Assembly (NCBI RefSeq): GCF_040115645.1 | Contig: NC_089545.1 | Coordinates: forward strand, 4,278,001 to 4,342,000 | DNA length: 64,000 nucleotides | Source: Euwallacea fornicatus | Lineage: Eukaryota; Arthropoda; Insecta; Coleoptera; Curculionidae | Direction of reading: 5' to 3' | Shown here: piece by piece, positions 12,939 through 26,327 of the stretch | Layout of the letters: every line of letters starts with the position of its first letter | How positions within the stretch are numbered: the first letter of the stretch is position 1 | Made by a program: the position numbers and the translations under genes | Notes under the pieces: generated by a model | What the model saw: the letters and a program-made list of their open reading frames with translations, nothing else | What the model was told of the DNA's origin: nothing | The model's database searches: none

Positions 12939-15849
12939 ATCGAATTGATTGATGTATTCCAGTAAGCGGCAGTCATTTTGAGCAATAATCGTAAATGTTA
13001 TTAATTTATTTGAAAAAATAGCTTAGTCTTAGTCTTTTAAGGGATCTAAGTTTGTCACATCATAATGCAATCAACAAGACATATTTATCCATTCATTCTT
13101 CAAAAACTCTTAGTGATTCAACTTACAAACTTCAAACGCAGGTTTAAGTTTAAACCCGTTTTTTTTCAAAACGGCTATTTTCAGTCACAAATATTAAGAG
13201 TTACAGTTATTTAAATCCAGGTACAACAATGTATGTGGCGCCCTCTAACATTAAATAAAAAAGTAAGTAAATATTTGAGTTTTTTAACACCAATATTCCC
13301 AGTATCTAGAATTTCGATTAAAATTAAATGCTTTGAACAAAAATATAAACCAAATACTAAACAATTTTTTTAAGCGCTGTATCCCAAAGATCAAGCAGAC
13401 AAGGATTCATATTCACATGAACTTGCTATCCCAAAATTAGTCAAAGGATTTACTCCTTGAAGACTGTACAAATACTTCATAAGCACCCTGTATATTGTTC
13501 AATTTTGGCAATCATGTTAAGGCCCATAGCCTTTTCATCGAAGTTTAAAAAAAGTATTGAAACGTGGCCTGTAAATTGAGGCCCATTTTAACCTGCGAAT
13601 ACCGGTACTTTTCAACTATCCGGGAAAATGGTTATTAATCACATTTCCCAATGCCGCGTGTGCTCAACGCCTTCAATTAAGACCCCTCTGTAACAACGTC
13701 CGACGATGCATATAAAAACAATAATGGATTTTAGATAATTAACCGCACATAGTGAATGAATTTAACATATGGGAGATGGGAAGCTTTTTAGTGCACGTAC
13801 GATTCTATAACTTGACCCATCAAGAAAGTCCGCTCTTGTCTTCAAAATCCTAATAATACGCGCCCCACTCCAATCTCGCCATCCCGGTTCTGATTGGTAT
13901 TCGAGATGCACAAGGTCGATTGTTTTAATTGTTTCTCCGTTCTGTGCAACATACAATTTAACCGGAAGCACGTATATTCTAAATGTTGTAATTCTACCTC
14001 TAAAGCCGTGCACTAAACCATCCCGAACGCTACCCGGAGACACAGAGAACGCTTTACCTGAACTAGCAATATTTTTCGGCAATATCCGAGCTAGAGTCGA
14101 CATTAGAATAAAATTTAGAATGCCCTCTTTCTGTTTTTGTTTTTGTTTTAACTAATGAAAATTGCTCCAGGAAACGCGGAATTGAAGTGAATACAAATCG
14201 GCGTGTTTTACGTTAATTAACGTCACCTGAGAGGGAGAAAGATTCTAATAAGACACGTACTATCTATTGGATAAACAATAAAGCAAAATTGGGGGTGTTC
14301 GATGAGGGGCAGTGCTTTCAGGAAGGGACAGAAAAGATGGTATTGATTCCCCATCAGCACGAGAAATAAGGTCAATCAAATGCGACGCACGTCCGATAGT
14401 TGTCCATCAGGTCCCGATTTGACAGTTTGTATCGCAAGTAAGCCGTCAGCTCGTGCCTGGTAACTGCCCGAATATCGTAAACTTTCATTTCTCCAGGAGC
14501 AAACCAGGGGTGGAGATTTCCTTATCGGTTGGACGCTTCAAATTTCTCAAAACAAAAAAAACACATCTCCTGTTTAACTTAGTTTAACAAGAGCAGTCAG
14601 TAAAAAATGGTTTTGAACTGAATTTTAGAACAATGCAGCAAACTAAAGACGCTGAGGTGTAGAAAGCAGCTCAACTATTTTTAGGAGTAGGTCCGATTTC
14701 CAAGATCGTATTGATGGCCTTCCGATCGTCAATCGTCCAACAAGAATTTTGGAATTACTATCAGTTAGGTAGAGAAGATTGCATAAAGAGGAAGTCTGAT
14801 GTCATGAATTTTCTCAATATACGCGGTGTTCGTTTCTGGAGCTCAACCGTGAGAAGCTTGGCAAGCTTGAAAGGTACGAGGGCAATTAAATTGGGGCAGA
14901 GTTCTGCAATTTGAAGTTTGTGAATATACCGTTTCAAAATTTGGAAAATTCCTATGGTTTTCAGAGGATCAAAATTCACACGAATCTAGCTTCAAACTTT
15001 AGTCGAACCTGATTTAAAAGATGCATTTATTTCATCGTGTAATAAATTGCAAATTTTATTTCATTACTTTAGCATAAAAATCGCTACACGATCACTGGCG
15101 CATGAGTCAGAGTTTTCATTTAAATATGTGATAAATTAGCCATAACCGTTCCGAATTAGAAAACATATTCAAGTCAATAAATGGAAACACGTGTCCCAAT
15201 TTACCCCACCACGCCTCTTCTAAGAAATTGCTTGGTCTTTTTTTAGATATTGATCACACTTTAGTTAACTACGCCACTGAATCACGTCAATTCTCAATGC
15301 GACCGGAATTTATCGAAACAGAGGCGTGCAAACTGGAAAAGCTTTCTTAAAGTAAAGCATCACGTAGATTCTTTATATCAGGGTATCAGGGATGCGGCGA
15401 ACGGGACGGACTGAAAATAAGGATTTGACGTAATAATGATTTCAGGCAGATTGGGACTTTTCAAGTTTTAAACTCTTGTGCTCAACAAATATAGTTTTAA
15501 CAAATATTTAACAGAGATGTCTATTCGTGCGAGCGATTAATAATCGCGACTCTTTATCACTCATTAATACTGCATTACGAAAACCAAAGCGTACAACAAT
15601 TCTATATTAAATATAAAAGTCACTCTACTTGCTCAAGTTGATTTGCACTTCAGTTCGAAATCGAAAACCCCTGGGTCTAAAAATTTTATCTTTTAAGAGT
15701 GACAGATACTGATCACGTGCAAAACATAGGTTTTGTCCAATAGAAGCAGTCATGACCACATTAAGCCAATCACATCACGAGCGCAGAACCCTGCATTAAT
15801 GATTATTGTATACTAGATCACTTGCAAAAGTAATTGGTTCTTAAGCAAT
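12939..15849. other. No supported gene apart from the orphan frame at 13.8-14.1 kb
   Basis: A lone CACCCTGTATA end occurs at 13,482-13,492. The remainder shows neither recognisable coding sequence nor clear repeats. Confidence 0.5.
13762..14103 (-). other. Orphan 113-codon open frame, unsupported
   Basis: This minus-strand frame begins MSTLARILPKNIASS and ends RALKSFPSPIC. It is richer in G+C than its surroundings and has no stop over 342 bp. I recognise no domain, signal peptide or membrane segment, and see no splice partners. It may be a single-exon gene of unknown function, a conserved non-coding block, or chance. Confidence 0.25.
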
Positions 15850-17700
15850 GAATTCCTGAAATACCATCAAATCATTTGATTCTCCCTTCAAAAGAGTGGC
15901 AGGAAGCTATAGACTTTATTGCGGACCCATGTGAGAATAGCTCCCCAGTATGAAATCCTTAATTATCACAATACCTTTAGTCCAATCTTCGGTATAAACA
16001 CAAATATTCTTTGGAGTTTTTTGTACAGTCAATATCCCCTTATACAAAACTGGAGACGTTGCAGAGACATATTACCAATTTTTTTACATCATTTGTCCAT
16101 GATTTCTTGAATTCCAGTGTATACATGGTCTAGTCGTTAATCACTTCATCGTTAATCATAATGCTGCATTGTCAAATTTCCTTATATTGCCTGTACGCCC
16201 CAACATTGACCTTTTCCCAGTTTTCCACCATAATGTCCAATTGTGCGTCTTTTACTTCATAATTGTTAAGGGTCAGAGTTAAGTCAAGGATTCTACAAGT
16301 ACCATAATTTCCGCAGCGTCTTCCAAAACTGGAGATTCTCGTATACCGTTGATGAAAATCACTAGAGTATGACTTACTCTACTCTCAATTTTCATACATG
16401 TGCTTATGGACAAGTTAAAACCAGTTTTTCGGTACACAATATAACCGTAGCTTTGCCCACTATTTCCGTTAAGGGCCATAATTTCCATTGGCACTGGAGG
16501 CTTTGTCTGATAAGAGGACGCCTGCGCAGTAAGATCCTACAGACCTATTTCTTACTCAAAAGTAACTGTAGAACACACAGTTGTTTCAGTAAGTTTTGGG
16601 GTGTCAAGAAGTTTGATCTTAATAGAATTATATTTTTCCAAAAACTTCTTAGACACCCAAAATTTTTACGTATAATCTCCATTCTTAGCCAAGAGCGTTC
16701 CGTAGTCGTAGCTGGTAGTCATTAACAAAAAATACGAAAGAAGTTTGGTCCTTGCAATTTTTTGATATAGGAATCATCTACCTGAGAATCTGTGTTCCAT
16801 TCATTGAATGTTAACTTTTCAAAATCACTGAGGGACTCAAAAGTAATGCCATCGATTAACATGTACATATTCACTGACGCTGGATATGCCAAGATTGGTT
16901 CAAACACTGGAACGTTTCTATTGGTTTTACTTGGTAGGACCTGGGCAAGTTATCAAACAAACCTTTAAGATTAAGACTGCCTATTGCGTGTTGGGTCATA
17001 GTAATTGAGTGACTAGTTTTTGTCTATCTAACCAATACTCCATCATCATCAGAGGACGACCTAGCTAAAAATGTTTAAGGTCATCCAAATTAGTCTTGGT
17101 AATGTTGCCGAAATTACCAGCCATCAAAAAATAATCCTTTGCAGTACCATAAATATCTCGTCATGGGTTATCGGTAGTAACCAAAGGTTCAACAATACCT
17201 AAATGATCAATTTCGCACTTGAGTTGAATTTATTACATGTTGAAGAACAATTATTCAACATCAACTGCCTTAGATATACTAAATAAGCTTGATTTTTATA
17301 CCCTCCAATTGCGTATTCATTTTCAACTTGTACCATAATGATCGATCGCCCTTCCGTAAATTGAAGGGCTGCTATTTTGGGTATCAATTAATTGAACCGT
17401 TTTTAGAGAAAATTATGGATGTTATTGAAGATTAATAGCTAGAGAAATACACCCTTGTAACATAGTCCAGGTAGTTTGTATTGTCCTGATTGTTATATTA
17501 TTGCTATCTCTGAGTAGAAAACCCGTAAACCCTCCGAATTCAAACTCAGCACAAATGAAAGGTCCAGATCTTATAATGACAAACAAATCTTCTTCTTGAA
17601 CAGTTCGAATGAATATTTCGATATAGAGGGAGTCTAACATTTCAGATTCACCCCCACCAAACTCAAATTCACCCAGAAATACGGTCAATTACACAGAATG
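15850..17700 (-). pseudogene. Decayed GH35 beta-galactosidase
   Basis: Minus-strand fragments follow the order of a GH35 enzyme but are split by stops and frameshifts. From the N-terminal side there is a block with VQEEDLFVIIRSGPFICAEF (about 17,480-17,610), then MVQVENEYAIGGY (about 17,300-17,340), the ENEY motif that holds the acid/base Glu. Next come GIVEP...TTDNP (17,160-17,200), MMMEYW near 17,040 (MEYW nucleophile region, damaged afterwards), and PASVNMYM (16,855-16,890). C-terminal pieces are GQSYGYIVYRKTG (about 16,420-16,460), LDIMVENWEKVNVGAYRQ (16,185-16,240) and EDWTKGIVIIKDF (about 15,960-16,000). In-frame stops include TGA at 17161-17163 and TAG at 17065-17067. A 50-bp GT-AG gap (17199-17248) interrupts the frame where an intron would fit. 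The copy therefore looks like a decayed gene duplicate and not a processed cDNA. The N-terminal part upstream of 17,700 was not recognised. Confidence 0.85.
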
Positions 17701-18085
17701 TTCCAAATTCTATAACCAGTATTTCAGTATTGATAAAGGAATAGTATGTTATATACCGAGTTGGAAACTGTCCATTACTGTCGAGAGGTTTTATATTTTA
17801 CCGAAATGGGCAATGTCGAAGTTAACAAAAATAGGCACTTCGACATTTTAATCGTCCCTTAAATGGTACAATTAAATTTTACACCCGACGTTTCAGCTTG
17901 ACGTCTCCATCGTGAACATATGATAGAAAAAGACATAACAGATCGTTGACTATTTTATTGTATATTAAATCCAAGAGAGTTCGTCGACTTCAATGATTAG
18001 GCCATTATGGGTTTGGTGGTTGTGGGCACTCATCAAACGCCCATAAGTAAATAACCTCGTGTAAGAAGTCGTTGGTTCTTTTGCT

Positions 18086-18355
18086 TTACAGTAACCATGA
18101 TGTGATACTAGCCACATTTCTTAAATAGATTTGCGAAATGAAACTATATCCTTTCATTTCATAACCAATTAAGATATGGAAATCACACAAATCATCAGCT
18201 CTGACTAAGAAAACTGGTACTTTATTTGACAAATTAGAAAATGCGCATTCATCTACATCTAGCGAATATCTTTTACCTTTTACAGTTTTTATTGTCCCAA
18301 TTATTCTCACTTTACTTTGGATAGGCACTCTGAATAAAAGTATTCTACAGCTCAA
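18086..18355 (-). other. Possible retroelement aspartic-protease-like fragment
   Basis: An 89-codon minus-strand frame contains VPIQSKVRIIGTIKT, RYSLDVDECAF and FHILIGYEMK. The spacing resembles the second half of a retropepsin-like domain, where an ILIGRDL-type motif follows a strand-rich stretch. The first half with the active-site DTGA was not found, so the assignment is weak. Near 17,880-17,920 the plus strand reads CACCCGACGTTTCAGCTTGA, a type of sequence often seen in retroelement ends. Confidence 0.25.
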
Positions 18356-19279
18356 AATACTCCAAGGTTAAAGCACACTAAGCATCTTCCAATAATGATG
18401 TTTAGTTATAAACCGAACTTCAATTGGAATCATTGGGGATTATGTGCCTAGAATGCGTCAACATAACAAAACAATTCATTATTGATGGATAATGGACAAT
18501 GACCTCGAATACTTGACGCACAGCAAAAGAATAATTTATTAACTTCATTTTAACTGTATTTCCTACAATAAATTACTTAGTTGTTGTGCAGAATCCTGAT
18601 TATCGACTTAATGTGACGACAAACAATGGATAGTTGATACATATATGCACATTTAATGCCCAATTAACGATGAAAAATGCTTCAACCCTTATTAGATTGA
18701 TATCCATGCAAGTTTCATGTAATGAAATTTTCCATGATATTAAATCCAATAGCTCTTAATTTTCTCAATCTATCCCTCCACTATGCCCTTGGCACTCTGA
18801 AGTAGTGGATAGATCCATGAAAAATCGTAATATTCTTACCACTGAGAATAAAGTTGGATCGGTCTGCGTAAAAACTGGATTTGACACCACCTGAAGTGAA
18901 ATACTCGTAGTTGGTGGGGATGTCTGCTGCTGAAGAAGTGTAACTCGTCAGTTATTAAAACCACTGATAGAGCTTAAAGTAGCATTTTTGTTTTCTGAAT
19001 GAAGTAGAAGAATTTCGTCCAAAAATATATATATGGAGAGATTTTGAAGGATCTGATTATCTACTTTACTTTTTAAGAGCTCATAATAATAAATAGGAAA
19101 TTTCTCTTAAGTGAGGTAGGTATAAGTCTACCTTAAGAGATATTATTTTATTTATCTAATATATTTTGTTATTCTTAATAAATAAGCAATAAATAGAAAT
19201 TATTGATGGTATGTTAAACCATAACTCAAAAGGAAAACAAAAAAGCAGAAAAGGACTAATTAGAAAATTCACATTTCTA

Positions 19280-19740
19280 CCGTTATTTTCGATCTTCCAC
19301 GGAGTTATTCAAATCCTCAGCGCATCATGTAGACAATCAATCTCTTAACTCTGATCCTAATTTTAAATTCCTTCTTCAATTTTTGTTAGGTTTTTGATCT
19401 CTTCTAGTATTTTCGTATTTTTCACTATTTTCGTAGAATTTACAAAAATATCTATCAATGTAAATTAAGAATATAAAGAAAGTAAAGAAAAACTAATCAT
19501 CTGGTTCATTATCTGAAGCAATTTGTAACACTTAACCGAAGTTCTTAAAATAAAAATAAATCTCAAAGAAAACGAAATTATAATCACTCTTGAAAAGAAA
19601 AACGCAAAATATGCGAAAAATACGAAACTTTGCGCCACCCTGTATATCTAATATGGTGTATTTTTGATCGTGGGTGTATTAGAATTTTTTAATTATTTTG
19701 TATAGAAGTATGGCCCACTGAAATTCTGTATAACGATATG
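19280..19740. repeat. Second copy of the 35.3-kb foldback repeat (copy B, partial)
   Basis: The segment CCACCCTGTATATCTAATA at about 19,637, followed by a long match to GTATTAGAATT and ATTATTTTG, resembles an arm of the repeat at 35.8 kb. The block TAAATTCCTTCTTCAATTTT near 19,365, followed by GGTTTTTGAT, matches the reverse complement of 35,600-35,635. The copy is therefore inverted relative to copy A. Its left end could not be set. Confidence 0.6.
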
Positions 19741-22700
19741 TTACAGCCCATATATGTATGTAGCTACTTTCACTGTTTTTACCAAGCGTTACGAGTGAGC
19801 TTCATCGTAATCAGTATGAAACTAATGCGAGAATTTCGGGTTCTTGAGAGAACGAAAAATTTAATTATATGTACAAATATATGTTATTCCAATTTATTTA
19901 AACTTTTGGTTTGCTATGAAATTCAAGTTTTTTACATTCTATCTATAAATTTAATTAGAGTCAAACTAAATCTTTAATCTCAATCATTCAAACGGTCAAA
20001 TATTTAGCCTCTTTCTTCTGTTTTAATTTTTACCCTTTAAGCCGATTTGGTGAATCATGGCTTCAGATTGATTTTGTTAAACTCAACCCTCGTATCTACG
20101 AATACACATAAGCAAATCGTTTATGCTATATTGCTGTTATTATGAGAGCAATGCATTTCTTACAGTCATCAAAATTTATGAGCATTCGGTTTAAGAGAAC
20201 CAGCTTATGCCATAACTGAACATTTCTAGCACTTAGAGAAATGTATTTTTTCACATACGAAGCGCTGTTAAGCTTTTTTTCGTGTTGACACCACGATACT
20301 TAACAACCGAAAAGCCTTCTCTCTACGTTGACTGAAATTTATTGAAAACTATAAACGAGCTTGCGCACTAGGCCACTAAACCGTTTTCAACGGCAAAATT
20401 ACAAAGCCACAACTTCTTCGGGGCTAGAGAGTGTTGGCGACGTTAGTTATAGGTTTTAATTAGGACTCTGTCCGAAACCAGCTCGTCTAATCACAGACCG
20501 GTCATTTCCTGCCCCGTTTCCAGGATAATGTCACAGGAGCCATTCCAAGTTGGTCAATCCTTTAAAGGGCGCATTACTCGCGTCCAATTGCCCACTAAAT
20601 TGGACCTATCTTGACACCTTTACTACAATTTAGAACGCTCTTAAAGAGGGCCCCGCAGTCCCGATTTTATGTGCGTCCTGCGATATTCCTTCCTTTGCTT
20701 TCCTGTCACATTATATGGATTTAAAGTGAGAGATATATTTGCTGGAGAGACGACAATTTGAATTTCCTTTAGAGAGGATAGGGGTTGCATGGTCTTAATT
20801 CACTTTGCCTTAAGTACCTTGGCAAGCAATCCTTAAATTTGCTATAAAATCGATGGGCTCAGAAAGTTTTCCTGCTATAGAGCTAGGACTTAGGCGATTC
20901 GCCTAATAAAGCAATATGATCGGGCTATGCATTTTAACTTTTAATCGCTACCTGCTCTTTTGCAAGGTCGTAAAATAATTCAGGTGACAAATGGCTCATT
21001 TTAGTAGGCAATAAAACTGCAGTAATTAAAATTATTATAACCAAGGGACTCCCCCTGTAAGTTTGAATGTCTTTATCCGCCACATACATCATGTGAATAG
21101 GGGTGATTTTCGGTAATTGGCCTCTAAGTCTCTGGGTTTATGAAGCGATATTCTTCTTTTATTAATGAGGTATTGGTTAGGAATTAGTTTATACTTACAT
21201 TCCAAGAATTAAACTACGTATATTAGTGCCTCTAAATAGGACGAAAATGTTATATAAGTATATTAGTTATGTGTTATACAGAATGCCAAAAAAACAAAGC
21301 GTTTTTAATTCTTTTGTTTACCTATACTTGAGCCTTTCATGTACATATCTCACGCCTCACCCTGAACCATACAATTAATATGAATAAATGTATAGGCAAG
21401 TTTGATATGAGTAATGAAGTTGTCTTAAATTCCAAATATTATCCTAAAAAAAATTTTAGCGGCATAAAGCAACACAATTGGCTCTTTCAAGAGTTCTTTA
21501 AATCAGAATCATTATGACATGGTTTAGGTGTATAATAGAGCTTTGTTAAAGTAAATATAGATTTATCTCCGGTTTTCTATAAGCTTTTTTTAATGTTCCT
21601 TTGTATATTGACTTGAGTAACTGTAAATTCTGATTACTTAACTCTAACACATTTAACATTTGAAATGAGCACCCCATGGTAATGGCATATGATGATCAAG
21701 ATAATAATTCCAGTACTTTTAATAAAAAGCCTTATGAGGTCATGTTTAAAGCCACTAACTTATTCTTCATTAATACATTATTGACTTAAGCTGCACCCAG
21801 TTAGCTCAGTCCTCAGATCAATCACATAGAGTAATTTTCAGAAATAGACCTATGAAATACACATATAGAAAAATATCTTTTTTAAGGCCACTTATTTTGG
21901 GGTGTTAAGCTAAAACATAAAACAAAAAGAAACATGCCAATAAAAAATAATTACTACTTAAAGCTAACGTTCAGGTTATGCGCACGCTTCAATGTTCCAT
22001 TAGTTAATATTTCTTAGAGCATGTCTAATGTGATTTTATATATTTGAGTATATCTGAGACTGAGAATAACCCAAAGTTTAAAAACTATTATCGATAAATT
22101 ACACTTTTATTCATTCTTCCAGTTCTCCTAGGGAAAAGTACCTCACCTGAAATAGTATTGTAATTGAACTGTAGATTAAAACAAATATTTTTAAGATTAT
22201 GATAACAAAAATGAAAGAGAGCGATCTAGGAGAAATTTACCAATATTATCAATTTATTTCTCTCTGAGTCGTACAACTTGGAGACTTAAGACAAAGAGAG
22301 ATATACGATTTAATCTATTCAGCTCCAACGATCGTATCCGAACAATCAACTGTCAAATCTATGTTAGATATATGACATTCTTATCTGACATTCATCTCGA
22401 CATTTTCGTTCTCTGTCTTACCTACGATCACAGACTGACCTATTAACTCCAGCGGTATCTCTTTATTAAATAGACTATCCCCTTTAACCAGCGCCAAACA
22501 CTTCGCAGTGGAATTTATGGAATGCGAATATATGTAACTGATTCTTCGTAGCGTCATTTTTGTTGCCCTTTAACTGGAAATCTCTATTGACCTTGAACTG
22601 ACATTTACCGTAGAATGTGGAAGAAAAGCGGTATTTTCAGTATTAAGAGGGTTAGTTTTTTAATTATTTTTTAAATTTTATTTGTATCTTTTTAACGACT

Positions 22701-24923
22701 ATCAGCTCATGCCGTAAGTGGCACATACTTCCAATAAAATTTCTAGTTATTTTTAAAGGTATTGTTATCTTTGAAATTACACGATTTAGAAAGCTCATTA
22801 AATAAGGTAAAGTTGCTCATTTAATGTCGAATAATTTATTTGAAAGAACTTTTTTAAATTCTTTTCACTAAAAATTCTATGCGAATGAAACATGATATAT
22901 GTAAATGCCTTATACAACATTATTTCGCTCGTTTCAAATTTGTAACTTCGTTTATTGGCAGTAATTTTATACGATTCTAACACGTGAAATATGGTTTTTC
23001 ATTTGCAATTTAACTAGTCGTCAATGCCTAAATCGTAACAATTAACCACATTATTAAAAATATTGTTAGTATTAGTATTATTATTAGTATTAGTATTATT
23101 ATTAGTATTAGTATTAGTATTATTATTAGGATTAGTATTATTATTAGTATTATTATTAAAGAGCTTTTTGTTACAGTGTCGTTTCCTATTGGAAAGAGGC
23201 AGACATGTCCCAATGATGGAAAACCAGACACCACTTGTTACAGTTAAAATTTATATGGCACAACTAATATCCTTATTAGGAACACATGAAAGTTAAGGAG
23301 GCCCTAACAAAGTCATGTTTAGTTGTACTTGTGTGCAAATACGTATAACTGCATTGAATTTTCTAATTTTTATAGTTATAGAGACTTTGCAGTGCCAGAA
23401 TTGAAACAGTTCCTCTTACGAATCTAACAGCTTTTAAATACGACTCTGGAAAACTATTTACGAGCCACTTTAGAGACAGTGGAAGAGCGCGGACGGGCTG
23501 CGTCATCTCGCGTCGCGACGGCCGTTTTATGCAGATAAGCCGGTTTTAATTGCACCAAGGAAATCGCAATGGCCCAGAAAATAAACGAAACAGGAATACA
23601 TGTTTGGCCTCCGAATTGCGGGTTTGTGTTCCTTTTGTAAACCTTAGTGTTTCACTTTTTTCCGTGAATTATTTATTGCGTTTGATTCCAAGATAATGCT
23701 ACAACTTTTATAGAAATCAATATCTAGTTTTGTAGCTATTAAGACACTAAAATATGTCAAAAATTACTGATGAAGAATAAAATATACTTCTCTTAAACTT
23801 GTATCTATTTACGATCAAATCCTCCTTAAATCAATGTCAATGTCAAACTTGTCAGAACTACTAAAATCATCTTCATGATATAAAAATTATACAGGTAAAC
23901 TCATTGGTATGATGAATTTTGAAACAGCTCGTGCACGACGTCGCAGTCTGACAAAAATGTACAGTGGGCGGCAAAAATGTAGATAACATCAGAAACCAGC
24001 GTCTATTCGTGATTTCATCATTTCAATTTAAAGTCACACACAAATTTACTAGTTGTGTGTACTATATGAATTAATCAGTTTTTGAAAATCTATTTGTTTT
24101 GTATTTGCAGCAAAGTAATTCGACATGTTAACCCCTGTATACTATACGAAACATTGGCAGTCAATGTCAATTCAGACATGGCAATAATCATTTGTCCGCT
24201 ATACAAATTTCTCTTGAGTTGAAAGAATTAGATGTTCAACTTGTGCTTTCAAATCCTCGCCATACCATAAATCTTTCTATTCTCACGGAATTCTCAGTCT
24301 GGTAGGGGTACATATAGTCCCCTTGTTCTTTTTTTACACACAAGAAGAGGTTTTATGTATATACACAAATTGGCATTTACCGAATTGTTGTGACAATTAG
24401 AAACGAATATTTTTATCAGCTTTATATAAGAAAATTATGATTCTACAATGCAGTTTTTAATGTGTAGTATAGAAATTCATATATTAAAATTTCAATCTCA
24501 TGTTAGCCTGTGTTTTACTTGAATTAACTCACTTGCTGGGTATCGCGCTGTGTATGTTTAAGTTCTGTTTTTACTCTTTCATCACGGTGTGTTCGCTTTG
24601 ATGTTTTTGCTTTAGGCGATTTAGCTAAAAGAACCAGAGGCATAGTGTTCTTTTTTAACTTCTACTTCTGTTCGGGCAATTGCAATAATTTCTCTTTGGC
24701 ACAAAAATCATCATCCGAAAAGTGTTTCGGGTATATTCCAGAAAGTTTACTATTGAAGTTATGGTCTTGATAGCACTTTCGCAACTACAAAATTACATAC
24801 ATTTTTAATTTTTGAAAAACTGAATCATCTGTAACTCAACCAATATTCATTTTGAAAAAAATTCATCTTAAAAGCAACAATAAAAGCAAAGATCAAACTT
24901 GAAAAAATCTGTACGCTTTAAAC
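19741..24923. other. No supported gene; microsatellite and G+C-richer patches
   Basis: Holds the microsatellite at 23.07-23.16 kb. Two G+C-richer, stop-rich patches, 20,340-20,720 and 23,460-23,640, stand out from the AT-rich surroundings and could be conserved non-coding or promoter DNA, but this is not testable here. Confidence 0.5.
23066..23158 (+). repeat. (TTAGTA)n / (TTATTAGTA)n microsatellite
   Basis: About 93 bp of TTAGTA and TTATTAGTA units with one G interruption. It creates artificial Leu/Val-rich and Ile/Leu-rich open frames on the two strands, which are not genes. Confidence 0.95.
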
Positions 24924-25872
24924 TATACAGGGTGTCCAAGCGAACATTGAATATAGGAGATTAACATGGGAAATTGGTTTTTATTTTTTTGCGCCTGTAC
25001 GGATTATCCAATTGAAGAATATTTATATGGAGGTCATAGTATGCAAGACCGGCTATCTTTCAGTATTTTTTTCAGTCTTCTAGTTACAGCCGTTTTGGCT
25101 CAAAACGCCTCCAAAATTCAAAAATTTGAATGTCCCGCGTAACCGTTCGGCGCCATGATTGGTCAGAATTAATGTCAAAACACAATGTCGCCAACAACGT
25201 AAGCGTAAACACCCCATTTCAAATTAATTTTCCCTTTTTGCTGATTTCTAACTTATTTAAGAATTAATTCAGGGAAAAATCAATGGAAAACCTGAGGATA
25301 ATTATTATGTGGTCTGCTTTGATGTCCCTACGGTAAATACGCAAGTTTTGTTTTGAATTAAATTTAAAATTGCCCGCGAAGATTCTGTCTAGTAAGTGAG
25401 ATAAAAGGTTAGGTTATGTCTTTGTGTTATCATTATGGGGTAATAAGAAACTTGCGTATTTACCGTAGGGACATCAAAGCAGACCACATAATAATTATCC
25501 TCAGGTTTTCCATTGATTTTTCCCTGAATTAATTCTTAAATAAGTTAGAAATCAGCAAAAAGGGAAAATTAATTTGAAATGGGGTGTTTACGCTTACGTT
25601 GTTGGCGACATTGTGTTTTGACATTAATTCTGACCAATCATGGCGCCGAACGGTTACGCGGGACATTCAAATTTTTGAATTTTGGAGGCGTTTTGAGCCA
25701 AAACGGCTGTAACTAGAAGACTGAAAAAAATACTGAAAGATAGCCGGTCTTGCATACTATGACCTCCATATAAAAATTTTTCAATTGGATAATCCGTACA
25801 GGCGCAAAAAAATAAAAACCAATTTCCCATGTTAATCTCCTATATTCAATGTTCGCTTGGACACCCTGTATA
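24924..25872. mobile_element. Foldback DNA element with 425-bp, nearly identical arms
   Basis: Bases 24924-25348 and 25448-25872 are reverse complements of one another over all 425 bp. Only two mismatches were found by eye, near the AATTGAA segment about 100 bp from each end. The 99-bp centre is single copy. The ends read TATACAGGGTGTCCAAGCG and its complement, so TA plus TACAGGG looks like a Tc1/mariner-type end and target duplication. It contains no transposase and must be non-autonomous. The high arm identity suggests recent insertion or arm homogenisation. Confidence 0.92.
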
Positions 25873-26327
25873 TGACACGCGGAAAGGCACGATGATGTTT
25901 TATGAGAGAGAGAAACCAAAGACAATACGCTCATGCACAAAACTACCTGCAATTTAACAAGCTCACACAAAAACACCTAATATGTGATGGGCAGTTTTGC
26001 ACATGTGCATATAGCACTTTGTCTATTTCCCTCATAAAAATCATCGCGTCTTCCCTTCTGCCATTTATGGTTCAAAACAAAATGACTTTCCCAATTTCTA
26101 TCAATCTTTACTGTGTTTTGAATTTCACAATTGTTTCGATTGTAGGTTTGGAGACGTCTTGTTATTTTTACAGTGCATATTTAGCTTTCCCCATCATAAT
26201 AAATTCAGGACCTAAATTATTAGTGATGCCAGAATTCAGGAACTGTCTACGTGGCTTGTATTTCGTGAACATGGAAATATTTGCAATCAACAGGCAACGC
26301 ATTAATAATTTTTAGTCTCAATTGGGC

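Noticed and set aside
9090..20520. The shared 13-mer ATTTCCTGCCCCG near 9,096 and 20,506
   Set aside because: A shared string of this length is expected by chance in 64 kb.
23028..23296. Leu/Val-rich and Ile/Leu-rich frames on both strands resembling membrane proteins
   Set aside because: They are translations of the TTAGTA microsatellite.
25902..26315. A 137-codon plus-strand frame between the two foldback elements
   Set aside because: No domain, signal or homologous motif is recognised, and it overlaps shadow frames in AT-rich DNA. Chance is the simplest explanation.
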